In this document: one piece after another, positions 1-6,987 of the stretch
Numbering within the stretch: the first letter of the stretch is position 1
Layout: each line of letters starts with the position of its first letter
NCBI GenBank assembly: GCA_003454605.1
Contig: DMKD01000042.1
Coordinates: forward strand, 1 to 18,692
DNA from: Spirochaeta sp.
GTDB lineage: Bacteria; Spirochaetota; Spirochaetia; UBA9216
Direction of reading: 5' to 3'
DNA length: 18,692 nucleotides
Notes under the pieces: generated by a model
Told to the model about the DNA's origin: nothing
The model's input: only the letters and a program-made list of their open reading frames with translations
The model's database searches: none
Position numbers and translations under genes: made by a program

Positions 1-848
1 CCTTTATGAATATTGAAGTTGATATTCTCAAATGCACCGCCGCGGGTAAGGCCTTCAACTCTGAGAGCTTCATCTCCGGTTTCGCAGTGTTCAATACTGT
101 ACATATCTTCAATAGTACGTCCTACCATCTTTGAAATTAAGTCATCTTCATTGGTTTTAGAAACAGGTATTGTAGAAATAAGGCGGCCGTCTTTCATTAC
201 GGAAACAGTATCGCAGAGTTCAAATATCTCTTCCAGTCTATGAGATATATAAATACATGCAACGCCTTCATTTCTCAACCTTCTGATTATAGAAAACAGC
301 TCTTCCACTTCTTCATTTGCAAGAAGGGCTGTGGGTTCGTCAAAGATTATTATTTTACTATGTTCAAAATATTTTTTCGCAATTATTACCATCTCCTGCT
401 GTGCAACAGACAGCGAGCGAACCGGTTTTTTAGCGTCAATATCGAGGTTGAGTTCATCCAATACTTCCTGAGCTTTTAAATTCATTTTCTTCCAGTCTAT
501 TAAGCCCGCTCTGTTTACAGGAGGTTTACCAAGGAAAAAATTCTCTGCTACGGTCAGATGTCTAGCTATTGTTACATCCTGGTAAACGGCACTTAAACCG
601 TAGTTTTGTGCATCGATGGGGTTGCGGATTTCAACCTTATTTCCGGCAATATAAATATCACCGCTGTTTTTTTGATGAACTCCCATCAGTACCTTGATTA
701 GGGTAGATTTACCCGCTCCGTTCTCGCCGACTATCGCATGAACTTCCCCTGCCTTTATGCTGATACTGACATCTGTTAACGCTTTAACTCCCGGAAATTC
801 TTTACTGATTTTTTCCATCCGGATTATTTCATCGAAGTTCTGCTTCAA
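1..848 (-). CDS. Sugar ABC transporter ATP-binding protein (RbsA/MglA type), 3' part outside the window
   Basis: ATP-hydrolysing subunit of a carbohydrate ABC importer, acting at the inner face of the cytoplasmic membrane. About 282 N-terminal residues are present; the family has two fused ATPase domains and about 500 residues. The first domain is complete: Walker A GENGAGKST (residues 41-49), Q-loop Gln90, signature LSVAQQ (146-151, the degenerate form usual in RbsA/MglA proteins), Walker B IIIFDEP (166-172) and switch His204. I chose the TTG at 848-846 because GAGGAG lies six bases upstream. In-frame ATGs at 881 and 869 have no ribosome binding site and lie next to the terminator-like hairpin, and the ATG at 818 has only a weak site. 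It is the third gene of an operon after the LacI regulator and binding protein; a permease gene is expected beyond the edge. The sugar is not identifiable. Confidence 0.93.
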   Translation of the reverse strand, partial: MKQNFDEIIRMEKISKEFPGVKALTDVSISIKAGEVHAIVGENGAGKSTLIKVLMGVHQKNSGDIYIAGNKVEIRNPIDAQNYGLSAVYQDVTIARHLTVAENFFLGKPPVNRAGLIDWKKMNLKAQEVLDELNLDIDAKKPVRSLSVAQQEMVIIAKKYFEHSKIIIFDEPTALLANEEVEELFSIIRRLRNEGVACIYISHRLEEIFELCDTVSVMKDGRLISTIPVSKTNEDDLISKMVGRTIEDMYSIEHCETGDEALRVEGLTRGGAFENINFNIHK

Positions 849-887
849 AAAATGCTCCTCTTTTAACATATCAAACGACATATAGAA

Positions 888-918
888 AAGGCCGTACAGG
901 TGTTGCCTGCACGGCCTT
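888..918 (-). terminator. Intercistronic stem-loop between binding-protein and ATPase genes
   Basis: A 13-bp stem (888-900 with 906-918, one G·U pair on the minus strand) closes a 5-base loop. On the minus strand it is followed by TTTTCTATA. It starts eight bases past the binding-protein stop codon and ends about 40 bases before the ATPase start. It is a GC-rich hairpin plus a short U run, so it can act as a partial terminator or as a 3' stabiliser of the upstream message. Either would make much more binding protein than ATPase, as is common in ABC operons. Confidence 0.75.
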
Positions 919-925
919 AAATCTA

Positions 926-1867
926 TTAAAGATCTTCTTTCTTTGTAACCTGAACACCGGTATCAACAAACTTGGGAAGAGTTTCGCCTGCCAATGCCTT
1001 TACAGCATATGCACAGCCTGAGTAACCCATGTTGAACGAGTCCTGGATGATGAGGGCCTTGATGACGCCGTTTTTAAGCGCAATGATTTCGTCTTCATCG
1101 TCATCAAAGGCTACTACCATAATCTTGTCCTGATATCCAGCCTGCTCGATAGCAAGTGCAACACCATCGCCGGTATGGTTGTTGTCAGCGTAGATACCAA
1201 TCAGATCATCATAGGTTGTGATGAGGTCTTCAGCAGTAGTCATTGATTTTGCAATGTCGTTGTCAACATAGCGGGGATCAAGAATCTTGATTTCGGGAGC
1301 AAGGATCTTAAGCTGGTCGATAAAACCACCGTCTCTTTCGATAATTGTATCAACACCGGCTACAGCTGCAACTATTGCAACAGTACCTTTCTTTGCGATA
1401 CCGTATTCGTCAAAGAACTCAACCATTGCGTCAGCAGCAAGTTTTCCGCCGAGAACGTTATCAGTTGCAAGGTGGCTAGTTACATCAGTAGGAATCTTTG
1501 TATCAACAGTGATTACAGGAATTCCCTGGCTCAGAGCATTCTGAACTGCCGGAACAGCACCGTCGCCTGCGTTTGTTGCAATAACGATTGCATCAGGTCC
1601 GCTTTCAACAACGTTTTCGAGGATTCCGATTGCTTCTTCGACGTCCGCTTCTGAAGCAGGACCGTAAACAGTTACATTAACATCAGCGTTTTCTGCAGCG
1701 TATTTTTCTCCGCCTTCTATAACTTTCTGCCAGAAACCTGAGTCAGTTGCCTTAATTATAAGTGCAATTTCAGTTTTTCCGTTTTCTGCAGCTTCCTGCT
1801 GTCCTCCTGCGAATACAGGAATTACCATCATAGCCAGAATGACTAAAATCAAGGTAATCTTTTTCAT
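926..1867 (-). CDS. Periplasmic sugar-binding protein of an ABC transporter (RbsB-like)
   Basis: Extracytoplasmic solute-binding protein, 313 residues, of the pentose/hexose type I fold (RbsB-like). The chosen ATG (1867) has AAGGAG seven bases upstream; an 11-residue longer reading lacks a site and disrupts the signal peptide. Residues 1-21 form a signal peptide (basic MKK, hydrophobic core, end VFA followed by GGQQ). There is no lipobox cysteine, so cleavage by signal peptidase I is likely. The mature part shows the family pattern: IALIIKATDSGFW near the N-terminus (the first strand and ligand-contacting loop), DAIVIATNAGDGAVPAV, GIPVITVDT, and near the C-terminus MVVAFDDDEDEI and ALIIQDS. 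It lies 52 bp after the LacI-type regulator and before the ATPase, so all three probably serve one sugar. The ligand cannot be read from sequence. Confidence 0.94.
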   Translation of the reverse strand: MKKITLILVILAMMVIPVFAGGQQEAAENGKTEIALIIKATDSGFWQKVIEGGEKYAAENADVNVTVYGPASEADVEEAIGILENVVESGPDAIVIATNAGDGAVPAVQNALSQGIPVITVDTKIPTDVTSHLATDNVLGGKLAADAMVEFFDEYGIAKKGTVAIVAAVAGVDTIIERDGGFIDQLKILAPEIKILDPRYVDNDIAKSMTTAEDLITTYDDLIGIYADNNHTGDGVALAIEQAGYQDKIMVVAFDDDEDEIIALKNGVIKALIIQDSFNMGYSGCAYAVKALAGETLPKFVDTGVQVTKKEDL

Positions 1868-1890
1868 GTTTGTCTCCTTATTTATATCTA

Positions 1891-1910
1891 TAGACTTCAT
1901 ACGAAGTCTA
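1891..1910 (-). repeat. Inverted repeat between regulator and binding-protein genes
   Basis: Perfect 8-bp arms TAGACTTC/GAAGTCTA around a 4-base loop, starting ten bases past the regulator stop codon and ending 23 bases before the binding-protein start. No U run follows on the minus strand, so it is not an intrinsic terminator. As RNA it could protect a processed 3' end of the binding-protein message, or it may be a DNA site. It does not resemble the TGAGAACGTTCTCA operators upstream. Confidence 0.6.
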
Positions 1911-1919
1911 ATAAACCCA

Positions 1920-2954
1920 TTAGGTTTTTATCAGCTTTGCGACCGAGCCGGTCAGCTTGAATCTGGTTTTCAATTCAATGTTAACTGCTTCATACTTTCT
2001 GTGAGGGTTCTTAACTCTTTCCAGCAGCAGCTCTGCCGCATATTTACCAATCTCGGTTAGCGGCTGAGTGATATTTGAGAATTCCGGTTTTATATAGGAT
2101 ATATAGTCATGGTTTGGAAAGGTTGCTATATCATCGAAAACGAGAACCGAAATGTCATTGGGAATATTTAGATTACGCTGAAGCCTGACCTTAAGAGCCC
2201 CGATTCCTAGATAAACATTGGAACAGAAAAGAAGGGTAGGTGCATCTTTCATATCCAGCAGCTTTGCAATACTCTCTTCAGGTGCTTCTTCCATAAGCTG
2301 AAGTTTGAGCATTTTATCGGGATCGGGTTTGAGCCCGTTATCTTTCATAGCTTTCTGAAGACCGCGAATGCGTTCTCCATCGGTATAAAAATGCCCATAA
2401 ACAGCACCGATATTTGTATGACCAAGCTTTATGCATTCACAGACTGCTTCGTATGTTGCACTGAAGTTATCAACAGTAATACTGTCACAGTCGAGATCCG
2501 GGAAGAGGCGGTCTAATAGAATAACAGGCAGATTTTCATTGAGACATGCTCTTATGTGATCACCCTTTGTATTGGATGTTGCAACTACAAGTCCGTCTAC
2601 TTTTTTATCCGAGAGCATCTCAAGCTGCTTTATCTCTCTATCTGCATCGTTTCCATAATCAGAAAGAATTACATTGTAGCCATTCTCGCTCATACAGCGC
2701 TCGAATTCTTTAATGATGGGTGGAAAGAAAGAATCTGTAATGTCAGGAATGACTGCGCCTACTGTGAAGGTTTTGCTTGATTTGAGACCGCTGGCAATGG
2801 GATTCATTTTATAGTGCAGTTTTTTAATAGCCTGTTCTATTTTTACTCTGTTCTCATCGGTGACACTGTTTCCATGAAGAAAACGCGATATTGTTGATTT
2901 TGAGACGCCTGACTCTTTTTCTACATCGAGTATTGTTGACAAAATACCACCCAT
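1920..2954 (-). CDS. LacI-family transcriptional regulator of the sugar operon
   Basis: DNA-binding repressor/activator that senses a sugar. Residues 7-30 form the LacI helix-turn-helix, with STILDVEKESGVSKSTISRF matching the family pattern xTIxDVAxxAGVSxxTVSR. Next comes the hinge-helix region (NPIASGLKS, where family members insert into the minor groove), then a periplasmic-binding-protein-like effector domain to the end (344 residues, usual size). The start is uncertain. The ATG at 2954 has no Shine-Dalgarno. The in-frame TTG at 2942 is preceded by GGTGG at about five bases and would give the usual short N-terminus (MSTILDV). It is the first gene of the operon, followed by the binding-protein and ATPase genes. 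Two tandem palindromes lie directly upstream, so autoregulation is likely. Effector unknown. Confidence 0.93.
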   Translation of the reverse strand: MGGILSTILDVEKESGVSKSTISRFLHGNSVTDENRVKIEQAIKKLHYKMNPIASGLKSSKTFTVGAVIPDITDSFFPPIIKEFERCMSENGYNVILSDYGNDADREIKQLEMLSDKKVDGLVVATSNTKGDHIRACLNENLPVILLDRLFPDLDCDSITVDNFSATYEAVCECIKLGHTNIGAVYGHFYTDGERIRGLQKAMKDNGLKPDPDKMLKLQLMEEAPEESIAKLLDMKDAPTLLFCSNVYLGIGALKVRLQRNLNIPNDISVLVFDDIATFPNHDYISYIKPEFSNITQPLTEIGKYAAELLLERVKNPHRKYEAVNIELKTRFKLTGSVAKLIKT

Positions 2955-2959
2955 GGTTT

Positions 2960-2989
2960 CTGAGAACGTTCTCAGTGAGAACGTTCTCA
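2960..2989 (-). promoter_or_regulatory. Tandem LacI-type operators
   Basis: Two copies of the perfect palindrome TGAGAACGTTCTCA lie at 2961-2974 and 2976-2989. The first extends to 16 bp, CTGAGAACGTTCTCAG (2960-2975). Their centres, 2967.5 and 2982.5, are 15 bp apart. A central CpG in an A/T-flanked palindrome is the usual form of LacI-family operators. They sit between the predicted transcription start and the regulator's start codon, so a bound repressor would block its own operon. Confidence 0.88.
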
Positions 2990-2998
2990 GTTGGGTGT

Positions 2999-3027
2999 AG
3001 TATAAAACAGCTTTTCCACTCTGTAAA
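2999..3027 (-). promoter_or_regulatory. Promoter of the LacI/sugar-uptake operon
   Basis: On the minus strand TTTACA (3027-3022) is followed after exactly 17 bases by TATACT (3004-2999), five of six matches to each sigma-70 consensus hexamer. The predicted start is near 2992, immediately before the tandem operators. The roughly 100 bp upstream is very AT-rich and could act as an UP-like region. Confidence 0.8.
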
Positions 3028-3129
3028 GGGGAAGTTTTAAAAATAGGTAAACATTGTTAAAAATTGGTAATATATAGCATAATATAACTTTAATAAATTG
3101 CTAAAAATATAATATATAGAACAAGATAA

Positions 3130-4254
3130 CTAAAATATCCCATTATAAAAAAAGTCGTCATATTGCAGTATCATTGTTTCCCAACTGAAACCTGAGAAAA
3201 TTTGAATCAAATCTTCCTGGTTTTTTGTCTTGGTTTTCTCAGGACTAGATATCAGCAGAGTTATGAGCTTTTCAGAAAGTTCAGCTTCATTCTCATAGAT
3301 GACTTCCTGTCTGAAAGACTCCGGAATAAGCTCCGGATAACTAAGGCGATTCGGCAGAAGAGGCCGGCTCCCGTATTTTATAGCCTCGACGATTGAAATA
3401 CCGAAGTTTTCCTGAATAGATGTACTTATGACTATATCTGCACGTTTCAGCCAGTTATAGTAGTCTTCCTTGCTGTCACAGTATCCGTAATTAAGGATCC
3501 TGTCCTTCCATCGTGATTTAGCATCAATGAAAGCCTTTGGCATCGCCTGGAAGTTTTCACCTAACAGGCAGATGTTAAATGGTATTTCAATGTCTTTAGC
3601 TCTGAGTTCGGTATCTACTTTCTCAAGCGCGGCAAAAAAAACCTCAGGGCATTTATCAAACTCCCAACGGTGGTTCCAGAGAATAAGCGGCGGTTTACCT
3701 GCAGCAGAATCTTTGTTAAACGCAGTAGGTGTGGGGGAGAAGTTGCAGCCAGGATAAAGCACCGATGATTTGGCTCTAATTTTATCTACAGCCCAGAGTG
3801 GTTTGAACTCAGGCATCTTTTTTATAAATACCGGCATATAGTCGAGAAAACTGTTCATATGGAATTTTGAATTAAACAGAAGTCTGTCGGCTGCAAGCGC
3901 GGTAGTAATGTCGGTGAAGCCAAACTGATAATCCATCTTTTCACCCTCAGGAAGTGGATAGGACAACTGATTTTCATGAAAATATACAACTGCCGGAGGA
4001 CAATCTGCTCCCCAGATCATTTTTAGATCCGAAAGACTCATCATATCTGAAGTAAAAAGAAGATCATAATCACCGGGGTTTTCAATAAGCTCGGAGAAAT
4101 GCAGGGCAGCACCGCGCATGCGCCATTTCCAGTATCGTGCCGGAAGGCTGTGAAGGGTAATATCATGCCTGCTGTGTTTTATTAAACCGTCAGTAAAATC
4201 ACGGTGAGATCCGCCGTAAAAGGGTTCGATAAATAAAATCTTAAGTCTCTTCAT
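3130..4254 (-). CDS. GTDC1/QTMAN-like glycosyltransferase (putative tRNA-queuosine mannosyltransferase family)
   Basis: A GT-B glycosyltransferase of 374 residues. The N-terminal half has the features of the DUF3524 domain: LFIEPFYGGSHRDF (7-20), LPARYWKWRMRGAALHFSE (37-55), YFHENQLSYPLP (91-102), and DYQFGFTDI with FNSKFHMNSF (about 108-136). The second half has ILWNHRWEFDKCPEVFF (191-207) and the nucleotide-sugar motif QENFGISIVEAIKYG with LSYPELIP (281-311). From memory, these segments match vertebrate GTDC1, shown to be the mannosyltransferase that modifies queuosine in tRNA-Asp. Cytoplasmic: no signal peptide or membrane segment. The ATG at 4254 has a weak AAAGG site. It is divergent from the phosphohexomutase gene and shares a symmetric promoter region. 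Sugar donor and acceptor are inferred from the family; another acceptor in bacteria is possible. Confidence 0.85.
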   Translation of the reverse strand: MKRLKILFIEPFYGGSHRDFTDGLIKHSRHDITLHSLPARYWKWRMRGAALHFSELIENPGDYDLLFTSDMMSLSDLKMIWGADCPPAVVYFHENQLSYPLPEGEKMDYQFGFTDITTALAADRLLFNSKFHMNSFLDYMPVFIKKMPEFKPLWAVDKIRAKSSVLYPGCNFSPTPTAFNKDSAAGKPPLILWNHRWEFDKCPEVFFAALEKVDTELRAKDIEIPFNICLLGENFQAMPKAFIDAKSRWKDRILNYGYCDSKEDYYNWLKRADIVISTSIQENFGISIVEAIKYGSRPLLPNRLSYPELIPESFRQEVIYENEAELSEKLITLLISSPEKTKTKNQEDLIQIFSGFSWETMILQYDDFFYNGIF

Positions 4255-4308
4255 TGCCTTTATATAAACGATATTTTCCCCGATCTGATCAAGAGCGCTT
4301 GTAAGTCG

Positions 4309-4346
4309 TTTAACTAATTCTACCTTTTATGGTAGAATTAGTTAAA
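4309..4346. promoter_or_regulatory. Perfect 16-bp inverted repeat forming a mirror-symmetric divergent promoter
   Basis: Arms 4309-4324 and 4331-4346 are exact reverse complements around the spacer TTTTAT. On the plus strand TTAACT (4310-4315) and TAGAAT (4333-4338) are 17 bp apart. By symmetry the minus strand has the same TTAACT-17-TAGAAT (4345-4340 and 4322-4317). The plus reading points to the phosphohexomutase gene and the minus reading to the glycosyltransferase gene. It could instead, or also, be a long operator. It is not a terminator: the stem is AT-rich and no T run follows. Confidence 0.65.
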
Positions 4347-4373
4347 GGTAGATCAATAACAGGAGTACTGATA

Positions 4374-6116
4374 ATGGATAATAACGAACTGGAAATGAAG
4401 GCTGCGGAATATCTCGGACTTGAACAGAATGAATACTTCAGGAACGAACTTCAGCAGGTTCTGGATGAAAAAGACTATCATGATCTTAACGACAGATTTT
4501 ATACTGGCCTGAGTTTCGGTACAGGCGGGCTCAGAGGCGTCATTGGCGGCGGCTATAATAGAATGAACCCATTCACGGTCAGAAAGGCTACCCAGGGACT
4601 TGCAGACTACATAAACGGCCAGCTGAGCGGCGGCAGTGTTGTTATCGCCTACGATTCACGTAATTTTTCCGATCTTTTTGCAAAGGAAGCTGCACTGAAC
4701 CTATGTGCAAACGGTATAAAGGCGGCAGTTTTCAGTTCTTTGAGACCCACTCCTGAGCTTTCCTATGCGGTTCGTGAACTCGGTGCAACCGCTGGCATAG
4801 TTGTGACTGCAAGCCATAATCCTCCTGAGTATAATGGATATAAAGTATACTGGTCAGACGGCGGTCAGATTACACCTCCGCATGATACAGGCATCATAGG
4901 CATGGTAAAAAAGGTAAAGGAACCCAAAGCTTCAATGTCTGAAGCTGAAGCGATTGATAAAGGAATGCTGCGCTATATCGACAGTGAGATCGATGATAAA
5001 TATGTGGATATGGTTAAAAGCTATTTCTTTAATCCTGAACTTGTTAAGGAGAAGGGACGGGAGCTGAATGTTGTTTACACTCCGCTTCACGGTACAGGGA
5101 CAATGCTTGTAGAGCGGATTCTCGGTGAATGCGGGATAGAGGTGCATACAGTCCCCGAACAGCGTGAGCCCGACGGTGATTTCCCGACAGTAGATTTTCC
5201 CAACCCTGAGGAAGCCTCGGCAATGAAGCTCGCAGTTGAGCTTGGTGAAAAGACCGGAGCTGATCTGGTGCTCGGGACAGATCCTGATGCCGACAGGCTT
5301 GGAATAGCAGTACCGGATGAAAGCGGCAAATTCCGTCTCGTGACCGGAAATCAGCTCGGCTGTCTGCTTGGTGATTATATCTTTACGGTTTTAAATGAAC
5401 AGAACCGCATGCCGGTGAACCCCAGACTGGTTAAAACAATAGTAACAACAGATCTTCAGCGCCATATTGCTGAAAGTTACAATGCACAAAGCTATGATGT
5501 TCTCACGGGATTCAAATATATCGGGGAGAAAATTAAGGAATTCGAATCAACCGGTGAGAGCTATGTCTTCGGTGGTGAAGAGAGTTACGGCTATCTCCTT
5601 GAAACCGAGGTCCGAGACAAAGATGCGGTATCGGCAGCCGTAATTACTGCTGAGATGGCGCTTTATGACCACAACCGCGGGATGAGTCTGCTTGATCATC
5701 TCAACGATATCTACAAACGCTTCGGGTACTATAAGGAGATCCTTATCTCGAAAACCTTCAAAGGGCAAGCCGGCGTCGAGAAGATAAAGAGTCTGATGAA
5801 CAGATTAAGAGAAGAGAGCCCTGCAGAACTTGGTATGAGCCGGGTCGCAGTCATTAAAGATTATGAACGAAGTATTGAGACTGAAACTGAAACGGGTGCG
5901 GAGAAGAAGATAGACCTCCCTGTCTCCAATGTTCTGCAGTTTGTGCTCGAAGACGGCACAATCGTGACAGCTCGGCCGTCAGGGACTGAACCCAAGATAA
6001 AATTCTACGCTTCATGCTGTGCTGAAAAGGGCGCGGATTTGAAGGTTGCTCAAACTGAGGTAGAGAAAAAACTCGAGAATATTTCTGGCGATATTGAAAA
6101 ACTTTGTGCCGAATAG
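4374..6116 (+). CDS. pgcA: Phosphohexomutase (phosphoglucomutase/phosphomannomutase, PgcA type)
   Basis: Interconverts hexose 1-phosphate and 6-phosphate (glucose, possibly mannose), linking glycolysis to nucleotide-sugar synthesis. It has 580 residues, the size of B. subtilis PgcA. All alpha-phosphohexomutase motifs are present: GTGGLRG near residue 50, phosphoserine loop TASHNP (145-150, Ser147), metal loop DPDADR (303-308), sugar-binding GGEESYGY (400-407) and phosphate-binding RPSGTEPK (534-541). I chose the ATG at 4374 because AGGAG lies eight bases upstream. A reading 15 codons longer begins inside the loop of the promoter inverted repeat and is unlikely. It is single-gene and ends in a strong terminator. 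Mannose-1-phosphate made here could feed GDP-mannose for the divergent mannosyltransferase-like protein; that link is inference. Confidence 0.95.
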   Translation: MDNNELEMKAAEYLGLEQNEYFRNELQQVLDEKDYHDLNDRFYTGLSFGTGGLRGVIGGGYNRMNPFTVRKATQGLADYINGQLSGGSVVIAYDSRNFSDLFAKEAALNLCANGIKAAVFSSLRPTPELSYAVRELGATAGIVVTASHNPPEYNGYKVYWSDGGQITPPHDTGIIGMVKKVKEPKASMSEAEAIDKGMLRYIDSEIDDKYVDMVKSYFFNPELVKEKGRELNVVYTPLHGTGTMLVERILGECGIEVHTVPEQREPDGDFPTVDFPNPEEASAMKLAVELGEKTGADLVLGTDPDADRLGIAVPDESGKFRLVTGNQLGCLLGDYIFTVLNEQNRMPVNPRLVKTIVTTDLQRHIAESYNAQSYDVLTGFKYIGEKIKEFESTGESYVFGGEESYGYLLETEVRDKDAVSAAVITAEMALYDHNRGMSLLDHLNDIYKRFGYYKEILISKTFKGQAGVEKIKSLMNRLREESPAELGMSRVAVIKDYERSIETETETGAEKKIDLPVSNVLQFVLEDGTIVTARPSGTEPKIKFYASCCAEKGADLKVAQTEVEKKLENISGDIEKLCAE

Positions 6117-6139
6117 CCTAAGTCAGCTATAGATAGTTT

Positions 6140-6179
6140 GCGAGACCTGGTTCAATTAGGAATCGGGTCTCGCTTTTTT
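6140..6179 (+). terminator. Rho-independent terminator after the phosphohexomutase gene
   Basis: GCGAGACC (6140-6147) pairs with GGTCTCGC (6166-6173) around an 18-base loop and is followed by six Ts. It starts 23 bases after the stop codon and overlaps the last codons of the convergent small gene on the minus strand. Confidence 0.9.
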
Positions 6180-6474
6180 ATTCGTTCCAGCTTCGTTTGT
6201 TCTTAAGTGCATAGGCATCAGAAAGGATTTCACGAATGCCTGTCTCGTCAGTAATGCCCCGATCAATCTGGCTCTGGAGTTCTCCCAGATATTCTTCTTC
6301 CATGTTGTACAGCCGTGAAGCAAGATTGCCGCTCCAGATAATCTGAACAAGTTCGTCCTGGTTTTCTGCATAACTCAGAAGTTCCTGCGATGTCATCCAG
6401 GATTTATACCAGCGTACATCATCGATATCGAGATCGTATTCGGTCATTAAGTTTTTAAGAGAAAAGCTGCTCAT
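6178..6474 (-). CDS. Small acidic protein of unknown function, probably leaderless
   Basis: 98 residues, not recognised. It is acidic and rich in aromatic residues (DIDDVRWYKSWMTSQELLSY, then IIWSGNLASRLYNMEEEYLGEL), predicted helical and soluble, without signal peptide or membrane segment. Composition looks like a real protein, and no competing frame on the other strand is credible. The ATG at 6474 has no Shine-Dalgarno. TTTACC (6509-6504), then exactly 17 bases, then TAGTAT (6486-6481) would start transcription at or next to the A of that ATG. The 3' end is convergent with the phosphohexomutase gene, and the two share the terminator region. An internal start at residue 10 (MTEYDLD) also lacks a ribosome site. 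Confidence 0.7.
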   Translation of the reverse strand: MSSFSLKNLMTEYDLDIDDVRWYKSWMTSQELLSYAENQDELVQIIWSGNLASRLYNMEEEYLGELQSQIDRGITDETGIREILSDAYALKNKRSWNE

Positions 6475-6480
6475 AATTAA

Positions 6481-6509
6481 ATACTAATGAATAAACGGGT
6501 TAAGGTAAA
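6481..6509 (-). promoter_or_regulatory. Promoter predicted to give a leaderless mRNA
   Basis: On the minus strand TTTACC, a 17-base spacer and TAGTAT are followed by TTAATT and then the ATG of the small gene at 6474. Normal -10 to start spacing puts the first transcribed base at the start codon. No Shine-Dalgarno is present. Confidence 0.55.
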
Positions 6510-6585
6510 GAAAAACGTATAAAAACCTAATGTGAAGCTGTGAAACTCCGATCTTATTAATAGAATACCTTAAGGAGGAAGCTGT

Positions 6586-6801
6586 ATGGTTCAATACAGG
6601 ATAAAAAGCAGTAAAGAGATCAACAATTTTCTTAATATCCTTGGTGAAAGAAATGACGGCTTTGATGTCCTCATTATAAATGAACATGATGATTACAGAA
6701 GAGAAGTTAAGGATTTTTTAAGCAAAGAACTCTTTGAAACCTGCCTGCGGACAGGATATCTTATTAAGCTTGATTCAGATCAAAGTCTGATGACTGCATA
6801 G
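6586..6801 (+). CDS. Small protein of unknown function (71 residues)
   Basis: Not recognised. 71 residues, MVQYRIKSSKEINNFL then GFDVLIINEHDDYRREVKDFL, mixed alpha/beta, charged, no signal peptide or membrane segment. It is likely real because a near-perfect AAGGAGG (6572-6578) lies seven bases before the ATG and a GC-rich hairpin cluster follows the stop. A -10-like TAGAAT at 6561-6566 has no convincing -35. It is divergent from the 98-residue gene. Confidence 0.72.
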   Translation: MVQYRIKSSKEINNFLNILGERNDGFDVLIINEHDDYRREVKDFLSKELFETCLRTGYLIKLDSDQSLMTA

Positions 6802-6806
6802 CACTG

Positions 6807-6868
6807 CCGGTGTTTACCGGAATTCCAGTTCTTACAGGAACGCCCGGGGAAACCCGGGTTATTTAATT
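6807..6868 (+). terminator. Hairpin cluster ending in a GAAA-capped terminator
   Basis: CCGGT-GTTT-ACCGG (6807-6820) is followed by a weak GTTC/GAAC hairpin (6828-6841) and then CCCGGG-GAAA-CCCGGG (6843-6858), a 6-bp all-GC stem capped by a stable GAAA tetraloop. TTATTTAATT follows. The last hairpin probably ends the 71-residue gene's transcript, though the U run is imperfect. Confidence 0.6.
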
Positions 6869-6987
6869 AATGACATATTTAAAGCCGCATCGATCATTTT
6901 ATGCAAACTGCATGCCGTCTGAAAGAGAACACGTAGATGCCCCGAAAAAGCTCTAAAAGATGATACATTCTTAATAGAGAGGTTGTT

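Noticed and set aside
2960..2989. Direct repeat as a small CRISPR-like or mobile-element end
   Set aside because: Only two copies, perfectly palindromic, directly before a LacI gene and after its promoter: operators explain it fully.
4309..4346. Inverted repeat as a terminator or transposon end
   Set aside because: AT-rich stem without a T run, no target duplication and no transposase nearby; the promoter reading fits both flanking genes.
4329..4373. 15-codon extension of the phosphohexomutase
   Set aside because: Its ATG lies in the loop of the promoter inverted repeat, and the ATG at 4374 has a clear AGGAG.
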